Source of the DNA: an uncultured Prevotella sp.
GTDB lineage: Bacteria > Bacteroidota > Bacteroidia > Bacteroidales > Bacteroidaceae
Assembly (NCBI GenBank): GCA_900554695.1
Contig: USHV01000020.1
Location: 1-52,393, forward strand
Length of the DNA: 52,393 nt
Reading direction: 5' to 3'
Positions 14,775-22,551 of this stretch are shown one piece after another. The first letter of the stretch is position 1, and every line of letters starts with the position of its first letter. The notes under the pieces were generated by a model that worked only from the letters and a program-made list of their open reading frames with translations, ran no database searches and had not been told where the DNA came from. Made by a program: the position numbers and the translations under genes.

Positions 14775-17327
14775 TTATTTCACGATCTTGCACGTTACGG
14801 TCTTTCCATCGGCAGTGAGACGGCAGATGTAAGTGCCGTGTCTGAATGAAGAAATGTCCGCAGCGAGGCTGTCGCAGTTGTTGCCGCTGGCTGTGCAGGT
14901 CTCAGCTCCGTTTGCCGATACTACTTCGAGCCTTGCGTTACCGACAGTGTTTGAGAGCTGTGCGGTGACGGTTCCGCTTTGTGCGTCGTATCTGATTGCT
15001 GCCGTTGCACTCTCGGCATTGTCTATGTCGGTAAGATTGTTTTGCAGCATCACGCCGTATTTCACTTCTATTGATGTCGTGACATCGCATGATGTGGTAG
15101 GAACGTTTACGGTAAGGACTCTTCCTTTTTCGTCATAGCTCCATGCGTCGGCGGAAGCCTCGAATCCGTTTATCATTACCGTCTCGGGCTTGTCGCTTCC
15201 GAGGAATTCCACTTTATAGGCTCTTTCGTCGAGCATTCCGGGATATACTCCTACACGTGAGCCGATGTTAAGAGTGACGGTCTGTCCGCTTCTTGTCTGA
15301 GTGAACTCAGTGCGTGAGAACACACCCTGCTTGTATAATTCAGTGTCGCCCTCGTCCTCATACAGTGAGTATGAGCCGTTCGCACCAGGCACGACCTGCA
15401 GAATGAGTGTCGAAGCCTTGGTAACGACGCTCTTCTGGGGCGGATTGTTCACGATGATGCTTCCTGCTTTGTAGAAGTAAGGAATATCCTCCTGACCGTA
15501 AGTGTCGCTGAATGTGGTGTTGCCGTCCATCAGTTTTGCTCGGCATACGTTCCACCATTTGCCTTCGGGCAGCCATACCGTGCGCTCGACGGTCTTGTCG
15601 GCGCCGGCCCGTTTCACTATCGGAGCGACGAGAATATCATCGCCGAACATGTATTCATCCTCATATTTGTAGGCATCGGCGACTTCAGGATAGTCGTAAT
15701 AAAGAGGCCGGCAGATTGAGACACCTGTGTCGTAGGCCTCGCGTGCGGAAGTATATATGTAAGGGAAAAGCGCGTAGCGCAGTTCGACGGTCTTCAGAAG
15801 TGACGGGAAATTCTCATATTTCCATATGCGGCGCTCTATGTTATCCCAGTTTGTGGCGTGTGTTCTGAATATGGGAGAGAATACTCCGAACTGCATCCAT
15901 CTCAGATAAAGCTCCGGATCGTTGTCTCCCGACTGTATGTGTCCGCCCAGGTCGTGGCCCCAATATCCGTAACATACGTTTGATGCCGTGGCTGTGAAAT
16001 AAGGTTGGAAGGCGAGGGTGGGGAATGTGGAATAGGAGTCGCCGGAGAATCCTATCTGATAGCGGTGACTGCCAAGGCCGCCCCAACGGTGGAATATCAC
16101 CGGTCTGCGGTCGGGACGGTTGAGGCGCATGTCCTCATAGAACACGTGATTGCACCAGAATGTCTCTCCCAGTCCTTCCATGTTATTGTTTGTCAGCCGT
16201 TGCTGCCAGTCAATCCACCAGAAGTCAACACCCTCACTTTCGCGCAGACGAATGATATTCTTGAACATAGCTTTATAGAAATTATAGTCTTCCAGCTGCC
16301 AGGGAATATTGGATGTTGAGGCCGGATCCTTGCCAAGGTCGGCGCACATCTGTGCGAAGTTGTCCTCATAGCTGTTCACACCGTCGGCGGGATGCAGGTT
16401 CAAAGACACCTTGAGTCCGTGCTGGTGCATCCAGTTTATCAGTCCCTTAGGGTCGGGAATGAGACTTATTTCCCAGCTCCATCCGGTCCAGCCGTCCTTG
16501 TGCCAGTCCTTGTCCATAATCATTACGTCGAGCGGAATCTTGTTGTTCTCAACATCCATCACGATGTCCATAAAGTCTTGTGCCGTGTAGCGCTGATATT
16601 TGCTGTACCAGTATCCGAACACATAGTCGGGCGGCATAGGTATGCGTCCTGCAATCTTCACGTAGTCGCCGAGCGCTTTCTTATAGTCATGTCCGTAGCA
16701 GAGCAGATACCAGTCGGTGGCGTTCTCGTCAACGAGAGGTTTCACCCAGTCTATGCCTCCCTTTTCCATCGGCTCAAGGGCGAATGTGCGGCTGCCGTCA
16801 CCACGCCGTGCCGACGGCGACTCATCAATAAGAGCCCATCCTCCGCGCGACAGTATTCCGTTCTCGAGTTCGCTTCGTTTCGAGTCGCCTCTGCCATTGT
16901 CAAGTGTTCGTGTGGTGCCTTTCAGATTGAGCGCGTCGTCCTTTCCGGGATACCACACCACCTGATGACCGTTCATGTTGAACGTAACGCTAAGGAATTC
17001 CGGTCTGTTTTTCAGAACGGTCGGGTTGCTTCCTGTTTTGTATTTCAGTGTGATGGCGTCGGTGGTGATGTAGAGATAGCCGCCTTCCTCTCTTGTGGTG
17101 AATGCCGGTACCGGCAGCTTTCTGTTCACAACGGCAAATGTAGCCCTGTCCTCGAAGGCTTTCTTGCTGCTGTATTGAATACGTATCATCTGTGGCGTGA
17201 GAACCGTGAATCTCATGTTTCCCGACTGCACTATGGCTTCAGGATTTGCTACAGGATCATTTGTTTCCTGTGCGTTTGATGGCATTAATGTCAATAATGC
17301 AAACAGTAAAGTAAACAGGTGTTTCAT
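14775..17327 (-). CDS. Secreted GH31 alpha-glucosidase-family enzyme with T9SS tail
   Basis: 850 aa. Signal peptide MKHLFTLLFALLTLMPSNAQ. N-terminal beta domain, then the GH31 barrel: YVFGYWYSKYQRYTAQD, PLDVMIMDKDWH, the nucleophile region FWWIDWQQ (Asp about 373) and the acid/base region GFSGDSYSTF (Asp about 430), followed by HDLGGH and FRTHATN. After that come the proximal and distal beta domains, and finally about 70 residues of T9SS sorting domain (LEVVSANGAET ... GTYICRLTADGKTVTCKIVK). GH31 covers alpha-glucosidases, alpha-xylosidases and alpha-glucan-active enzymes; the substrate is not settled here. With two SusE/F-like binders downstream, surface alpha-glucan breakdown is the best guess. 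No SusC/SusD pair is in the operon. Confidence 0.9.
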   Translation of the reverse strand: MKHLFTLLFALLTLMPSNAQETNDPVANPEAIVQSGNMRFTVLTPQMIRIQYSSKKAFEDRATFAVVNRKLPVPAFTTREEGGYLYITTDAITLKYKTGSNPTVLKNRPEFLSVTFNMNGHQVVWYPGKDDALNLKGTTRTLDNGRGDSKRSELENGILSRGGWALIDESPSARRGDGSRTFALEPMEKGGIDWVKPLVDENATDWYLLCYGHDYKKALGDYVKIAGRIPMPPDYVFGYWYSKYQRYTAQDFMDIVMDVENNKIPLDVMIMDKDWHKDGWTGWSWEISLIPDPKGLINWMHQHGLKVSLNLHPADGVNSYEDNFAQMCADLGKDPASTSNIPWQLEDYNFYKAMFKNIIRLRESEGVDFWWIDWQQRLTNNNMEGLGETFWCNHVFYEDMRLNRPDRRPVIFHRWGGLGSHRYQIGFSGDSYSTFPTLAFQPYFTATASNVCYGYWGHDLGGHIQSGDNDPELYLRWMQFGVFSPIFRTHATNWDNIERRIWKYENFPSLLKTVELRYALFPYIYTSAREAYDTGVSICRPLYYDYPEVADAYKYEDEYMFGDDILVAPIVKRAGADKTVERTVWLPEGKWWNVCRAKLMDGNTTFSDTYGQEDIPYFYKAGSIIVNNPPQKSVVTKASTLILQVVPGANGSYSLYEDEGDTELYKQGVFSRTEFTQTRSGQTVTLNIGSRVGVYPGMLDERAYKVEFLGSDKPETVMINGFEASADAWSYDEKGRVLTVNVPTTSCDVTTSIEVKYGVMLQNNLTDIDNAESATAAIRYDAQSGTVTAQLSNTVGNARLEVVSANGAETCTASGNNCDSLAADISSFRHGTYICRLTADGKTVTCKIVK

Positions 17328-17381
17328 TAAAAGATATGTTTTGGTTAAGAATAAACTGATTCAGTGTAATATATTTACGGC

Positions 17382-17402
17382 CGTCTATTTATATTTTAGA
17401 CG
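17382..17402. repeat. Short inverted repeat upstream of the GH31 operon
   Basis: CGTCTA-N9-TAGACG (17382-17387 and 17397-17402), about 55-75 bases upstream of the GH31 ATG. It may be an operator. No consensus -7 box was identified between it and the start. Confidence 0.3.
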
Positions 17403-17503
17403 TTTGCAGGTGTGTAGGTGTGTTATATTTTTCTTATTGTTGTCTGGGTTTAAGTTGTCGTTTCAGGTTTTGTGTTCTGTTTATTAAGGCATTTATCGTT
17501 GTT

Positions 17504-17551
17504 GTCCTGCGGGACTTTGTGTCCTTGTGTCCGTTTCATGTCTCGCAGGAC
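17504..17551 (-). terminator. Hairpin after the S41 peptidase gene
   Basis: GTCCTGCGGGAC (17504-17515) and GTCTCGCAGGAC (17540-17551) can pair over 12 bp with a 24-base loop, 10 bases past the stop of the S41 gene. No T-run follows, so terminator function is uncertain. Confidence 0.4.
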
Positions 17552-17560
17552 AAAACGATT

Positions 17561-19150
17561 CTATTTAGAGATTATCTCAACAGCTTTCTGTACGATGTGG
17601 TTGGTTGTGTTTATGATCTGGAAATATTCGCTCATATCCCAAAGGTCACGTGCCACAAGAGCCTTCATCTGTAGTTTCAGCTGTGGAAGCGTTTGTTTCA
17701 GTTCGTTTTCGTCTTTTGGTTTTATCTTGTCTTTCTCAGCATCCTTCAGCATGTCGTCGATGACACTCTGCGGTATCTCGAACTCCTTGTTGAACTGCTC
17801 GAATGTCTTGTATTTGTTGCGCAGCATCGTTCTGTTGTCATCAACATACTTCAGGTTTGCGTTGATTATATAGCTTCGTGCGCTCAACTGACGGTGGAGC
17901 GGAGTATATTGCGTTGTGTCCAACGGAACGAAGTAGTCGGGCATTATGCCTCCGCCGCCATATACAGTGCGGTGCTTACGCAGAGTCTGATACTTGAGCG
18001 AGTCGGCGAAGTGAATGCTGTCGGCGCTGTACAGCTCGCCATGTTTGAAACGCTTCTCTATGTCCATGGCGTAGTCTTCGTTGTCACCTTTCTGGTAAGG
18101 TTTCTGTATGCATCGTCCTGCCGGTGTGTAGTAGTGTGCTATTGTGAGTCGCATCATCGAACCGTCAGGGAATTCTATCGGACGCTGTACCAATCCCTTT
18201 CCGAATGAACGACGTCCTACTATCTCGCCGCGGTCCTGGTCTTGTATTGCTCCGCTCAGAATTTCGGCTGCCGAGGCGGTGTATTCATTTACGAGCACAA
18301 TCACCTTTCCATCCAACAGTTTGCCGTTGCCTTTTGCCTTGTATTCCTCGCGTTTGGCCATTCTTCCCTCGGTATATACTATCAGGTCGTTCTTTCTGAG
18401 GAACTCGTTAGCCATGAGTACGGCCGCCTGTAGATATCCTCCGCCGTTGTCCTGTAGGTCGATTATTATGTTTTTCATACCGTGGCTCTTCAGAGAGTCG
18501 ACACATTCCATGAACTCCTTGTGTGTAGTCGCTCCGAAACTTGCTATGCGCACGTATCCCGTCTCGGGAGTTATCATGTATGATGCGTCGATTGTCTTTA
18601 CCGGAATCTTGTCGCGTGTCACCATGAATGTGAGCACATCCTTTATTCCTCGTCTCACTATTCCGAGCTTGACATCCGTGCCGCGTTTGCCTCTCAGGCG
18701 TTTCATTATCTCGTCGCGGTCCATCTTCACTCCGGCAATCGTGGTGTCGTTGACGCTCACAATGCGGTCGCCGGCGAGTATTCCTACTTTTTCCGACGGT
18801 CCGTTTGTTACCGGCTGTATTATTAGCAGTGTGTCTTCAACGATGTTAAACTGCACTCCGATGCCTTCAAACGAGCCCTGCAGCGACTCCTGCATCGATT
18901 TTGTTTCTTTTGCCGTGGTATATGACGAGTGCGGGTCGAGCTCCTTCAGCATGCCTCTTATGCCGTCTTCCACAAGCTTCTGTTCGTTCACGCTGTCCAC
19001 ATACAGGTTTGATATCGCCATCTCGGCTATCTGTAGCTTGCGCATCGGACTGTTGTCTCCGAAGTTGAGCCTTATCTGTGCATTTGCGTTTGCCGCGGTC
19101 CACAGGCATAAGAATGCCGCGATGGTTGCAGCTTTTGATATAATGTTCAT
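17561..19150 (-). CDS. S41 C-terminal processing peptidase (CtpA/Prc family)
   Basis: 529 aa. Signal peptide ending ANANAQ, so it acts in the periplasm. A PDZ domain occupies about 90-175 (GIGVQFNIVEDTLLIIQPV ... GILAGDRIVSVNDTTIAG). The S41 catalytic domain has DLQDNGGGYLQAAV, the nucleophile Ser in NEYTASAAEI and the general-base Lys in RSFGKGLVQ. The C-terminal ~130 residues form a helical extension usual in Bacteroidota homologues. These enzymes trim exported proteins from their C-termini and take part in envelope quality control. It starts 75 bp after parE on the same strand, so is probably co-transcribed. Confidence 0.9.
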   Translation of the reverse strand: MNIISKAATIAAFLCLWTAANANAQIRLNFGDNSPMRKLQIAEMAISNLYVDSVNEQKLVEDGIRGMLKELDPHSSYTTAKETKSMQESLQGSFEGIGVQFNIVEDTLLIIQPVTNGPSEKVGILAGDRIVSVNDTTIAGVKMDRDEIMKRLRGKRGTDVKLGIVRRGIKDVLTFMVTRDKIPVKTIDASYMITPETGYVRIASFGATTHKEFMECVDSLKSHGMKNIIIDLQDNGGGYLQAAVLMANEFLRKNDLIVYTEGRMAKREEYKAKGNGKLLDGKVIVLVNEYTASAAEILSGAIQDQDRGEIVGRRSFGKGLVQRPIEFPDGSMMRLTIAHYYTPAGRCIQKPYQKGDNEDYAMDIEKRFKHGELYSADSIHFADSLKYQTLRKHRTVYGGGGIMPDYFVPLDTTQYTPLHRQLSARSYIINANLKYVDDNRTMLRNKYKTFEQFNKEFEIPQSVIDDMLKDAEKDKIKPKDENELKQTLPQLKLQMKALVARDLWDMSEYFQIINTTNHIVQKAVEIISK

Positions 19151-19225
19151 AGTGTCAGTTATGTCTTTTTTATTTCATCGGTGGTGTCAATGCCCTGCCG
19201 TGTTCTCTTTAAGTGTGTCTTTGGC

Positions 19226-21181
19226 TTACTGCATATCCTCCGGCAAGTCTTCTTCCACCACAAGATTGTCTATGATGAAGTTCTGGCGTTCCATGGTGTT
19301 CTTTCCCATATAGTATTCCAGAAGCTTCTGCACCTGGTCGGTCTTATGCAGCGTGACCTGTTCGAGTCGCATCTCCGGACCGATGAAGTGCGCGAATTCC
19401 TCGGGTGATATTTCTCCGAGTCCTTTGAATCGTGTTATCTCCGGGTCAGGTCCGAGGTCGTGTATTGCCTTCTGCTTCTCCTCGTCGCTGTAACAATAGC
19501 GCACGACGAAGTCTTTTTTCTTTTCTGATTTTGTCAGTTTGCTGTCCGCTTCTGCAATAACAGCCTTGTCTTTTATCTTCGAACGCTTGTTCCTCACTCT
19601 GAAAAGAGGAGTCTGCAACACATACACGTGTCCTTTCTTTATCAGATCCGGGAAGAACTGGAGGAAGAAAGTAATTATCAGCAGACGTATGTGCATACCG
19701 TCCACATCGGCATCAGTTGCCACGATCACCTTGTTGTATCTCAGTGTGTCGAGCCCGTCTTCTATGTCGAGCGCGGCCTGCAACAGGTTGAACTCCTCGT
19801 TCTCGTAAACCACTTTCTTTGTCAGTCCGAACGAGTTCAGCGGCTTTCCACGCAGTGAGAATACCGCCTGCGTGTTCACGTCGCGGCTTTTCGTTATGCT
19901 TCCGCTTGCCGAGTCACCCTCGGTTATGAATATTGAGCTTTCCTCCTTGCGGTCGTTCTTCGCGTCAGAATAGTGTATGCGGCAGTCGCGCAGCTTCCGG
20001 TTGTGCAGGTTGGCTTTCTTGGCTCTCTCACGCGCCAGCTTCGTCACGCCGGCCATCGCCTTGCGTTCCTTCTCGCTTTCCTGAATCTTCTGCTGCATCA
20101 CCTCCGCTACGTCGGTGTGTATGTGCAGGTAGTTGTCCACCTCAGTCTTTATGAAGTCACCGACGTACTTGTTTATGCTTACGCCTCCTCCCGGCGACAT
20201 TGTCAGCGAGCCGAGCTTTATCTTTGTCTGACTTTCAAACATCGGCTCCTCCACGTTGATGGCTATTGCGGCCACCAGTCCGTTGCGGATGTCGGCGTAT
20301 TCGTAGTTCTTGCCGAAGAATTCCTTTATTGTCTTGGCTATGTGTTCCTTGAATGCCGTCTGGTGAGTACCTCCCTGTGTGGTGTGCTGTCCGTTTACGA
20401 ACGAGTGATATTCCTCACCATACTGATTCGTGTGTGTGAATGCTATCTCGATGTCCTCACCCTTCATGTGTATGATAGGGTAGAGACCGTCGTTTGTCAT
20501 TGTGTCGTTCAGAAGATCCGCCAGACCGTTACGGCTCAATATCCTGTGGCCGTTGTGCATTATGGTCAGGCCGGTGTTAAGGTAGGTATAGTTTCTCAGC
20601 ATTGTTTCCACATAATCGTCGTGGAAAGAATAGTTGAGAAACAGCGTGTTGTCAGGTTCGAAGAAGATGTATGTTCCGTGTTCGTCGTCGGTGTCTTCGG
20701 TCACGTCGTCAATGAGGTTACCTCTCTGGAAGGTCAGCTTTCTGACTTTTCCGTCACGGTATGAGTGCACCTCAAATCTCGAACTGAGCGCATTCACTGC
20801 TTTCACGCCCACACCGTTCAGTCCCACACTCTTCTTGAACGCCTTGGAGTCGTATTTACCTCCAGTGTTGAGCACGCTCACGGCCTCCACCAGCTTTCCT
20901 TGCGGAATGCCACGGCCGTAGTCGCGTACGCTTACTCTCAGATTGTCGATGATGTCCACCTCGATGCGTTTTCCTGCGTTCATCTTGAATTCATCGATCG
21001 AGTTGTCTATCACTTCCTTGAGCAATACGTAAATACCGTCTTCAGGAAGTGAGCCGTCTCCCAACCGGCCGATGTACATACCCGGTCGGGTGCGGACATG
21101 TTCCATGTCAGACAGGTGTCGGATGTTGTCATCCGTATATTCTACTGTTTGTATTAATTCGTTTTCGTTTGTTTCTGGCAT
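19226..21181 (-). CDS. parE: DNA topoisomerase IV subunit B
   Basis: 651 aa, the length usual for Bacteroidota ParE. GHKL ATPase domain: EVIDNSIDEF, DYGRGIP, and GLNGVGVKAVNALS with its ATP lid. The transducer has QTKIKLGSL, preceded by FVNGQHTTQGGTH. Toprim domain: ITEGDSASG, RGKPLN and ATDADVDGMHI, with the Mg2+-binding acidic residues intact. The C-terminal GyrB-like part has ITRFKGLGEIS. The protein pairs with ParC to decatenate daughter chromosomes using ATP; parC is not in the window. It lies between the GNAT gene (42 bp) and the S41 peptidase gene. GyrB would be expected to be longer, which favours ParE. Confidence 0.92.
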   Translation of the reverse strand: MPETNENELIQTVEYTDDNIRHLSDMEHVRTRPGMYIGRLGDGSLPEDGIYVLLKEVIDNSIDEFKMNAGKRIEVDIIDNLRVSVRDYGRGIPQGKLVEAVSVLNTGGKYDSKAFKKSVGLNGVGVKAVNALSSRFEVHSYRDGKVRKLTFQRGNLIDDVTEDTDDEHGTYIFFEPDNTLFLNYSFHDDYVETMLRNYTYLNTGLTIMHNGHRILSRNGLADLLNDTMTNDGLYPIIHMKGEDIEIAFTHTNQYGEEYHSFVNGQHTTQGGTHQTAFKEHIAKTIKEFFGKNYEYADIRNGLVAAIAINVEEPMFESQTKIKLGSLTMSPGGGVSINKYVGDFIKTEVDNYLHIHTDVAEVMQQKIQESEKERKAMAGVTKLARERAKKANLHNRKLRDCRIHYSDAKNDRKEESSIFITEGDSASGSITKSRDVNTQAVFSLRGKPLNSFGLTKKVVYENEEFNLLQAALDIEDGLDTLRYNKVIVATDADVDGMHIRLLIITFFLQFFPDLIKKGHVYVLQTPLFRVRNKRSKIKDKAVIAEADSKLTKSEKKKDFVVRYCYSDEEKQKAIHDLGPDPEITRFKGLGEISPEEFAHFIGPEMRLEQVTLHKTDQVQKLLEYYMGKNTMERQNFIIDNLVVEEDLPEDMQ

Positions 21182-21223
21182 GTTTCTGTTTTAGTCAATA
21201 ACGGGGTGTTCCCTTCTCTTTCG

Positions 21224-22372
21224 TCAGGAAATCTTCTTTATGTAGCACTTCCTCTTTTTGTGCATCACCGGGTTCAGAGCGTCCCACTGGCTTTGCACGC
21301 CTTCGTTGGTTTCCATTTCCACCTGGCTCTCTCCCCATTCGAAACCATAAGCCTGGTATCTCGGTATGAGGTCGGCGAACATCAGCGCATTTGCGCCTTT
21401 GCTGCGGTATTCGGGCAGTACGCCCATGAGCAGAAGGTCCACGATGTTTGTCTTATGATATTTAATGGCCCTGAGCAGATGCCACCATCCCATGGGCAGC
21501 ATACGTCCGCGCTTGCATTTCTGCAGCGCTCTCGATAACGAAGGTATGGTTATTCCCACTCCTACGAGCTTCTTGTCGGCATTCCAGTCTTCAACGAGCG
21601 TTATGAGACTGAGGTCTGCCAACGGCAGATACATCTCCACATACTGGTTTATCTGTTTCTCCGTCAGCTCCGAGAATCCGTACAGGTCCTTGTAAGTCTC
21701 GTTTATGAGTCTGAATATCTTCTGTCCGTATCCGTTCTTGAAAATATCCGTCCGTGTAAGTTTCTTGATGTGCAGATTATATCTTTTCTGTATCATCTTC
21801 GCTATCTTGGTGTATTTCTCCGGTACGGTGTCGGGCACATAAAGTTTGTATTCCACGTATTTGTTGTCAACCTCGAATCCTCCGAGTGCCTCCATGTGCT
21901 TCGGATAATATTCGTAGTTGTATATTGTCGGCATTGTTCCCAGTTGGTCGAATCCCCAGGTAAGCATGCCTTCCGGGTCGAGGTCGGTGAATCCGAGTGG
22001 TCCAACCACTTCGGTCATACCTTTGCTGCGGCCGTAATCTTCGACGGCTTTAAGTAGTGCAGCCGACACTTCCATGTCGTCGATGAAATCTATCCATCCG
22101 AATCTCACCCGATTCTGCTGCCATTTCTCATTGGCGCGGTGATTGATGATCGCGGCCACGCGACCTACCATCTTGCCGTCTTTGAACGCCATGTAATATT
22201 CGGCTTCGCAGAATTCGAACGCTGCATTCTTGTCTTTTCTCAGTGTGTTGACATCATCGCTGTACAGGTTTGGTACATCGTAGGGATTTCCTTCGTAAAG
22301 GTCATAGTGAAACTCTATGAACTTCTTCAGGTCATACCTCGATTCCACTTTCTTTATTTCTATGGATGACAT
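21224..22372 (-). CDS. GNAT-family N-acetyltransferase
   Basis: 382 aa cytoplasmic protein. The N-terminal half has a degenerate GNAT-like region (MAFKDGKMVGRVAAIINHR, GPLGFTDLDPEGML). The C-terminal half has the likely acyl-CoA-binding segment LLLMGVLPEYRSKGANALMF (a Q/RxxGxG/A-like loop), followed by WGESQVEMETNEG. Proteins of this length and layout are widespread in Bacteroidota, where their acyl acceptor is unknown. It is first in a likely three-gene transcript with parE and the S41 peptidase, behind a near-perfect promoter at 22403-22433. Confidence 0.8.
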   Translation of the reverse strand: MSSIEIKKVESRYDLKKFIEFHYDLYEGNPYDVPNLYSDDVNTLRKDKNAAFEFCEAEYYMAFKDGKMVGRVAAIINHRANEKWQQNRVRFGWIDFIDDMEVSAALLKAVEDYGRSKGMTEVVGPLGFTDLDPEGMLTWGFDQLGTMPTIYNYEYYPKHMEALGGFEVDNKYVEYKLYVPDTVPEKYTKIAKMIQKRYNLHIKKLTRTDIFKNGYGQKIFRLINETYKDLYGFSELTEKQINQYVEMYLPLADLSLITLVEDWNADKKLVGVGITIPSLSRALQKCKRGRMLPMGWWHLLRAIKYHKTNIVDLLLMGVLPEYRSKGANALMFADLIPRYQAYGFEWGESQVEMETNEGVQSQWDALNPVMHKKRKCYIKKIS

Positions 22373-22402
22373 TGTTTATTTTTTTATGTTATACCGAAAA
22401 TG

Positions 22403-22433
22403 CAAAAGTACTGAAAATCATGTTAATTGCAAA
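22403..22433 (-). promoter_or_regulatory. Promoter of the GNAT-parE-S41 transcript
   Basis: Minus strand TTTG (22430-22433), 19-base spacer, TACTTTTG (22403-22410): an exact Bacteroidota primary-sigma promoter. The ATG is about 30 bases downstream. Confidence 0.75.
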
Positions 22434-22551
22434 AAATATGCTGTTTATTTATGATTATTTTCAACAAGTGTGTGCCTTGTGCCGTGCTTTCTTATACATC
22501 GGTCATATATGCCGCTCTTCCGGTTATGGCTGTCAGGTGTTGCGGCGAGGC

